DNA of 32,359 nucleotides from Nemertoderma westbladi (taxonomy: Eukaryota; Xenacoelomorpha; Nemertodermatida; Nemertodermatidae), in the NCBI GenBank assembly GCA_032718475.1, contig JAUCBJ010001830.1, positions 1 to 32,359 on the forward strand. Reading direction: 5' to 3'. The position numbers were made by a program, and so were the translations under genes. A model generated the notes under the pieces. That model was not told the origin of the DNA. It did no database searches and was given only the letters and a program-made list of their open reading frames with translations. Each line of letters begins with the position of its first letter. The first letter of the stretch is position 1. Below, one piece after another: positions 28,741 to 32,359 of this stretch.

Positions 28741-28979
28741 TGTCACCCGGGTGACAATTATTTATCACCCGGGTGACAATTATTTGTCACCCGGGTGACA
28801 ATTATTTATCACCCGGGTGACAATTATTTATCACCCGGGTGACAATTATTTATCACCCGGGTGACAATTATTTATCACCCGGGTGACAATTATTTATCAC
28901 CCGGGTGACAATTATTTATCACCCGGGTGACAATTATTTATCACCCGGGTGACAATTATTTATCACCCGAGTGACAAAT
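28741..28979. repeat. Palindromic 22-bp satellite, 11 copies
   Basis: The unit is ATCACCCGGGTGACAATTATTT-like, with an exact 22-base period from 28744 to 28964. Each unit carries the perfect palindrome TCACCCGGGTGA, which extends to TGTCACCCGGGTGACA in two units; only the last copy is altered (CCGAG). It separates the two broken genes of this region. It is not a CRISPR array, as there are no unique spacers. Confidence 0.97.
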
Positions 28980-29087
28980 ACTGGTGTTTTTCAGCAATCA
29001 ATCTTTATCCCTACAGTATCATTATTTTCTTGCAGTGTCTGATCTGTCTGTCTGTATATTCAAGTGGTACAGTATTTCTTATTCATC

Positions 29088-29680
29088 ATGAGTCTAATTG
29101 ATAACGTTATTGAACGGTATTTCTGGTTGGGATTTAACTACAGTGAAATAGCACATCTTGTATATTGTCAAAAAGGCATAAATATTTCTTCACGAACGAT
29201 TCGACGTAGGTTGAATTCGTCAGGTCATACACGGATTTTAGATCCATTCGATTTTGATGCTATTGTTAGTGTTCTTGAAGTAGAATCCTTCAATCGGAAA
29301 ACAGCGGGCTATAGACAATTGCAACGCATTCTGATGGATGACTACCATCTGTTTGCACCGCGAAAGGTAGTTGCATTAATATTGAAAATTGTAGACGTAA
29401 CTGGTAGAATATCTCGAATCGGAAATAAACTCACAAGGCGAACTTACTTTTCGAAGGGGCCTAATTTTTTATTGCACATTGATGGTTGGGATAAACTGAA
29501 ACCATTTGGATTGACAGTGCACGGATCTGTGGATGGATATAGTCGAAAGATTGTTTGAAGCGTCGTTGTTAGAAGCCTCACATTGTTAGAAGCGATAAAG
29601 GCACCGAAAATGTTAACGTCGAAGCAATACATCGATATTTCAGATCCTTCAATGATGACCAATTATTACAGAAGTGCTCA
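29088..29680 (+). pseudogene. Integrase-type (rve) protein, truncated and frameshifted
   Basis: The ATG at 29088 starts MSLIDNVIERYFWLGFNYSE, a helix-turn-helix-like N-terminus, followed by SSRTIRRRL and GYRQLQRIL. The catalytic core begins at YFSKGPNFLLHIDGWDKLKP, where D132 is the likely first catalytic aspartate, and continues to VHGSVDGYSRKIV, where the frame stops at 29558. In another frame, VRSDKGTENVNVEAIHRYF resumes from about 29585 with the second catalytic aspartate (codon 29594-29596). The piece between them seems partly deleted. Homology ends near 29680 at AT-rich sequence with a repeated AGTGCTCAGTA, before the catalytic glutamate. I recall this architecture from abundant rve proteins in fish, corals and other aquatic animals. 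It cannot be active. Confidence 0.75.
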
Positions 29681-29821
29681 GTATTTATTTTTTATTTATT
29701 TATTTATCAGTGCTCAGTAAGTATTTATAAAAAAAATTAAGTGAATTAAAAGTTAAATACGTACATTTGGGTTTAATTTATATTCATAAATGACATCACT
29801 GTCATAAGGGGGGCTGGGTGT

Positions 29822-29834
29822 GGGGGGGGGGGGG
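29822..29834. repeat. G13 homopolymer
   Basis: A thirteen-G tract within GGGGGGCTGGGTGTG-rich sequence, 22 bases before dispersed repeat core copy 2. Confidence 0.9.
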
Positions 29835-29855
29835 TGGTTGTATCCTCTGACATAT

Positions 29856-29892
29856 TCTCATAACTGAGCCTCGTGCTGCGCGAAGGACCCAC
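29856..29892 (+). repeat. Dispersed repeat core TCGTGCTGCGCGAAGG, copy 2
   Basis: It differs from 15324-15360 by three bases and, like it, follows a G homopolymer. Confidence 0.75.
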
Positions 29893-31020
29893 AAATGTTT
29901 TTCAACTGTAACCGGGTATCTTTTACCTGATATTATAACACTGTTTTTAAACAATATAAGCAATAATTCCGTTTAAAATAACAGTTATTTATATGACAAA
30001 TTAATAAAATTACGAACAAACAATCACGAAAACTGACCGATATTACAAAGAAAAATATTTATTGATGATTTAAAAATTATAATCTAATCATGTATATAAG
30101 TGTAGAGGTACAGTGTTCTAACAGTTAATTGCAATATCTAAACAGTTATATTGTCTAAACTAACAGTAATACAGTATTCTCAAGGCAATGCAAACCCCAA
30201 TGTATTCAACATATCCCCCATGAGACGGTCACAGAATACTTTGCTGGGCCCCAACAAATAACGGCCATTTATCGGAAAATGAATTGTTAACGCACATGGA
30301 AACAACATTATGGAGGATCCTTGCAGTTACAGTGCCGTTAAAAACTGCGTTGAACAATGCACTGAACAATTGAATTGAACAACTGCAATTTAATAGTTAA
30401 TTTTATTCACTTCAGAATTAGATAATTAACCAAGCATTGCGGCAACTTTATACATACACTATTTATAAACCAGATTATATATATTATGAACATCAATTAT
30501 CAATATAAGCGTTTTTATAATTAATTTAATTAAGCAAAAATGTCAAAAAGTCGTTTTTTAAAAGTGCCTGTACAAATGAATTTTTAATTAATATTTGGTA
30601 TGTAAGTTCATTGTAGATAATTAAATCGATGTAGAAAGTGTGAATAGATAACGGGCTTTAGCGTTGATTTAATTTACATTCAAAGTTCAGTGCCAGGCGG
30701 CATTTCTTCAAACAAACCGCCCATTGATTGACAGCCGACTAGTAGCGCCTCTCTGCTGGAGATCGCTGACTCCAGCTCTGCTTTAGGCTTTTAGCGGCAG
30801 TCCAGTTAGTTAGACTTGGTTTCTCTGTTCAGAGTTCGGCTCCCAGCAACTTGATTCACTCGGATTAAACTTTCGGTTCTACTTAAATTCTCAAGTTCGT
30901 TATGTTAACATAGATTATGATTTGGAAATACATAATTTTGTTACGTTTTTAACATAAATTTAAACTTGTAATACAATAAGTCTAATATAAGATAAATAAT
31001 AAGTAATAATAGGGTGTAAA
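29893..31020. other. Unassigned AT-rich stretch
   Basis: No gene is supported. It contains the second 50-bp repeat copy at 30308-30357. From about 30660 to 30860 it is less AT-rich and resembles an untranslated leader or promoter region, but no TATA box or coding start could be assigned. Confidence 0.35.
30308..30357 (+). repeat. 50-bp direct repeat, copy 2
   Basis: It is identical to 27817-27866, 2,491 bases away. It again contains the ATG and 16 codons, but the frame stops seven codons later. Flanks on both sides are unrelated to copy 1. Confidence 0.95.
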
Positions 31021-31630
31021 CGTTAAGCAGACAGTGGTGCAGACAGTGGTGCAGACAGTGGTGCAGACACTGGTGCATACAGTGGTGCAGACACTCGTGC
31101 AGACAGTGATGCAGACAGTGGTGCAGACAGTGGTGCAAACACTGGTGCAGACAGTGGTGCAGACAGTGGTGCAGACACTGGTGCATGCAGTGGTGCATAC
31201 AGTGGTGCAGGCACTGGTGCATGACAGTGGTGCATGACACTGGTGCAGACAGTGGTGCAGACACTGGTGCAGACAGTGGTGCAGACACTGGTGCAGACAC
31301 TGGTGCAGACAGTGGTGCTACCACTGGCGCAGACAGTGGTGCATACAGTGGTGCAGACACTCGTGCAGACAGTGGTGCATACAGTGGTGCAGACACTGAT
31401 GTATACAGTGGTGCAGGCACTGGTGCATACAGTGGTGCAGACACTGGTGCAGAGACTGGTGTAGACAGTGGTGCAGACACTGGTGCAGGCACTGGTGCAG
31501 GCAGTGGCGCAGACACTGGTGCAGACAGTGGTGCAGACAGTGGCGCAGATAGTGGTGCAGACAGTGGTGCAGACAGTGGTGTAGACATTGGTGCAGATAG
31601 TGGTGCAGACAGTGAGTGCAGATACCTGGT
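31021..31630. repeat. 12-bp minisatellite (GGTGCAGACAGT / GGTGCAGACACT)
   Basis: Roughly fifty 12-bp units alternate between ACAGT and ACACT endings, with variants such as GCATACAGT and GCAGGCACT. The period is divisible by three, so several frames on both strands stay open by default (for example Ala-Asp-Thr/Ser-Gly repeats). Those frames lack any non-repeat protein sequence and are not called as genes. Confidence 0.97.
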
Positions 31631-32278
31631 GCAGCCATCTCTATCTGATAGATTATGTTCAATATATAACGCAATTTAAATTGCATTTAATTATGTAATA
31701 TAATTTGACCAGTACAAGGGCGCGGATAAAACATATTTATATAACACATGTACGACTGTTCGTACATTTTTATGTATAACACACACTAGGGCGATATAAA
31801 TTAAGCTCAATATAACGAATTTAAATTGCATTTAATTATAAATATATAAACCTATCCAGATAATGAAGCTACTTGTTTGACTTCCAGTTCTAATGTGTCC
31901 CAAGACCCAAACATTTCCAGCACCTTTTCTTCAAACTCGACAGTGCTACGGCAATTGCAAAGAGTTTCAATAACGTTTTTATACAGTACTACTAAAATTC
32001 TACTACATTACAGTTATAATAATAAGAGTGTTAATTTCCAATACTTATTTATCGAATATCGATAATAACAATTACATTCGAATTAGTTGCCAACAAGTCA
32101 GACTGACGACTGAGCATGAGACAATAATTTGATTATCCCGTTTTATTATAAGCAGTGCCTCCAGTAAAGGTAAACAAATTAAACATACTCTGTATAAATG
32201 GTCTTGGGACGTTAGTGCCCGCGAGACATTAGTGCCCGCGTTTAGCGACTTAGTTAGTATATGTAATAAATACAACAA
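31631..32278. other. Unassigned AT-rich stretch
   Basis: No gene is supported. TTTAAATTGCATTTAATTAT occurs near 31676 and again near 31820 with small differences. A GACRTTAGTGCCCGCG unit occurs twice in tandem at about 32209-32241. Confidence 0.4.
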
Positions 32279-32359
32279 GTATAGAATTATATTCCCTAAA
32301 TGCCGTGGATTTTCAAAATTTTATTTTTATTCGAATTAACTTTGTAAAGATTGCTTTGA
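32279..32359 (+). repeat. Direct repeat copy B, cut by the window end
   Basis: Its 81 bases are identical to 7259-7339 in the same orientation. It is probably the left end of another copy of the same LTR or repeat, and it continues beyond the window. Confidence 0.8.

Noticed and set aside
28741-28979. CRISPR-like regular repeats
   Set aside because: Units are contiguous with no unique spacers, and the context is an animal transposon-rich region; it is a satellite.
31185-31679. A 164-codon plus-strand frame and a 215-codon minus-strand frame over the minisatellite
   Set aside because: The 12-bp period keeps frames open automatically; outside the repeat there is no coding sequence.

Overview
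The window looks like animal nuclear DNA, probably from a marine invertebrate. It is AT-rich, has no bacterial-style operons, and is built almost entirely of transposable elements, their relics and tandem repeats. BEL/Pao retroelements, piggyBac transposons, a tRNA-derived SINE, long G/C homopolymer tracts and many short motifs such as taggcctac and tacagtac fit an echinoderm-like or other deuterostome genome. Nothing seen fixes the species, and no convincing intact host gene was found.

Region 1 (1-9370) is BEL/Pao territory. A long, uninterrupted pol frame (RT, RNase H, integrase, C-terminal DUF5641-like region) runs in from the left edge and stops at 4124. A nested hairpin follows within 150 bases. 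Next comes a second frame (5020-6492) with three zinc knuckles and an arginine-rich tail. A 28-nt motif found inside pol recurs exactly downstream of pol, and shorter versions recur twice after the second frame, which argues that all of this is one element. Around 7259-7750 lies a candidate LTR: its left edge recurs at the very end of the window, and it contains a tRNA-like segment, three CCAAT boxes about 30 bases apart, a heat-shock-type palindrome and a TATA box. A second LTR-like promoter and a 40-codon BEL integrase relic follow.

Region 2 (9376-11903) is a structurally complete piggyBac element. It has TTAA duplications, 15-bp perfect terminal inverted repeats, an intact transposase and three 16-bp CGGTCA-N4-TGACCG palindromes.

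Region 3 (11904-21770) is gene-poor. It holds a degenerate frame (about 11977-12417), palindromes, poly-G/poly-C tracts, a roughly 52-bp tandem array, an OB-fold gene fragment on the minus strand, a SINE on the minus strand and a fold-back sequence.

Region 4 (21770-26660) holds a roughly 144-bp tandem array that truncates a broken minus-strand gene of a repetitive, unnamed metazoan family. It also holds a 391-bp tandem duplication just upstream of that gene and a truncated second piggyBac copy.

Region 5 (27800-29690) holds two neighbouring broken genes separated by an 11-copy palindromic 22-bp satellite: a GGD-motif protein and an integrase-type (rve) protein. The first 50 bases around the start of the first gene are copied 2.5 kb downstream. 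The window ends with a 12-bp minisatellite (31021-31630) and the second copy of the candidate LTR edge.

The most interesting candidates are the BEL element's unusual layout (zinc-knuckle frame after pol, repeated motif, hairpin, lysine-rich insert in pol) and the recurrent palindromic sites in the piggyBac elements. All family names come from memory of motifs and were not searched.
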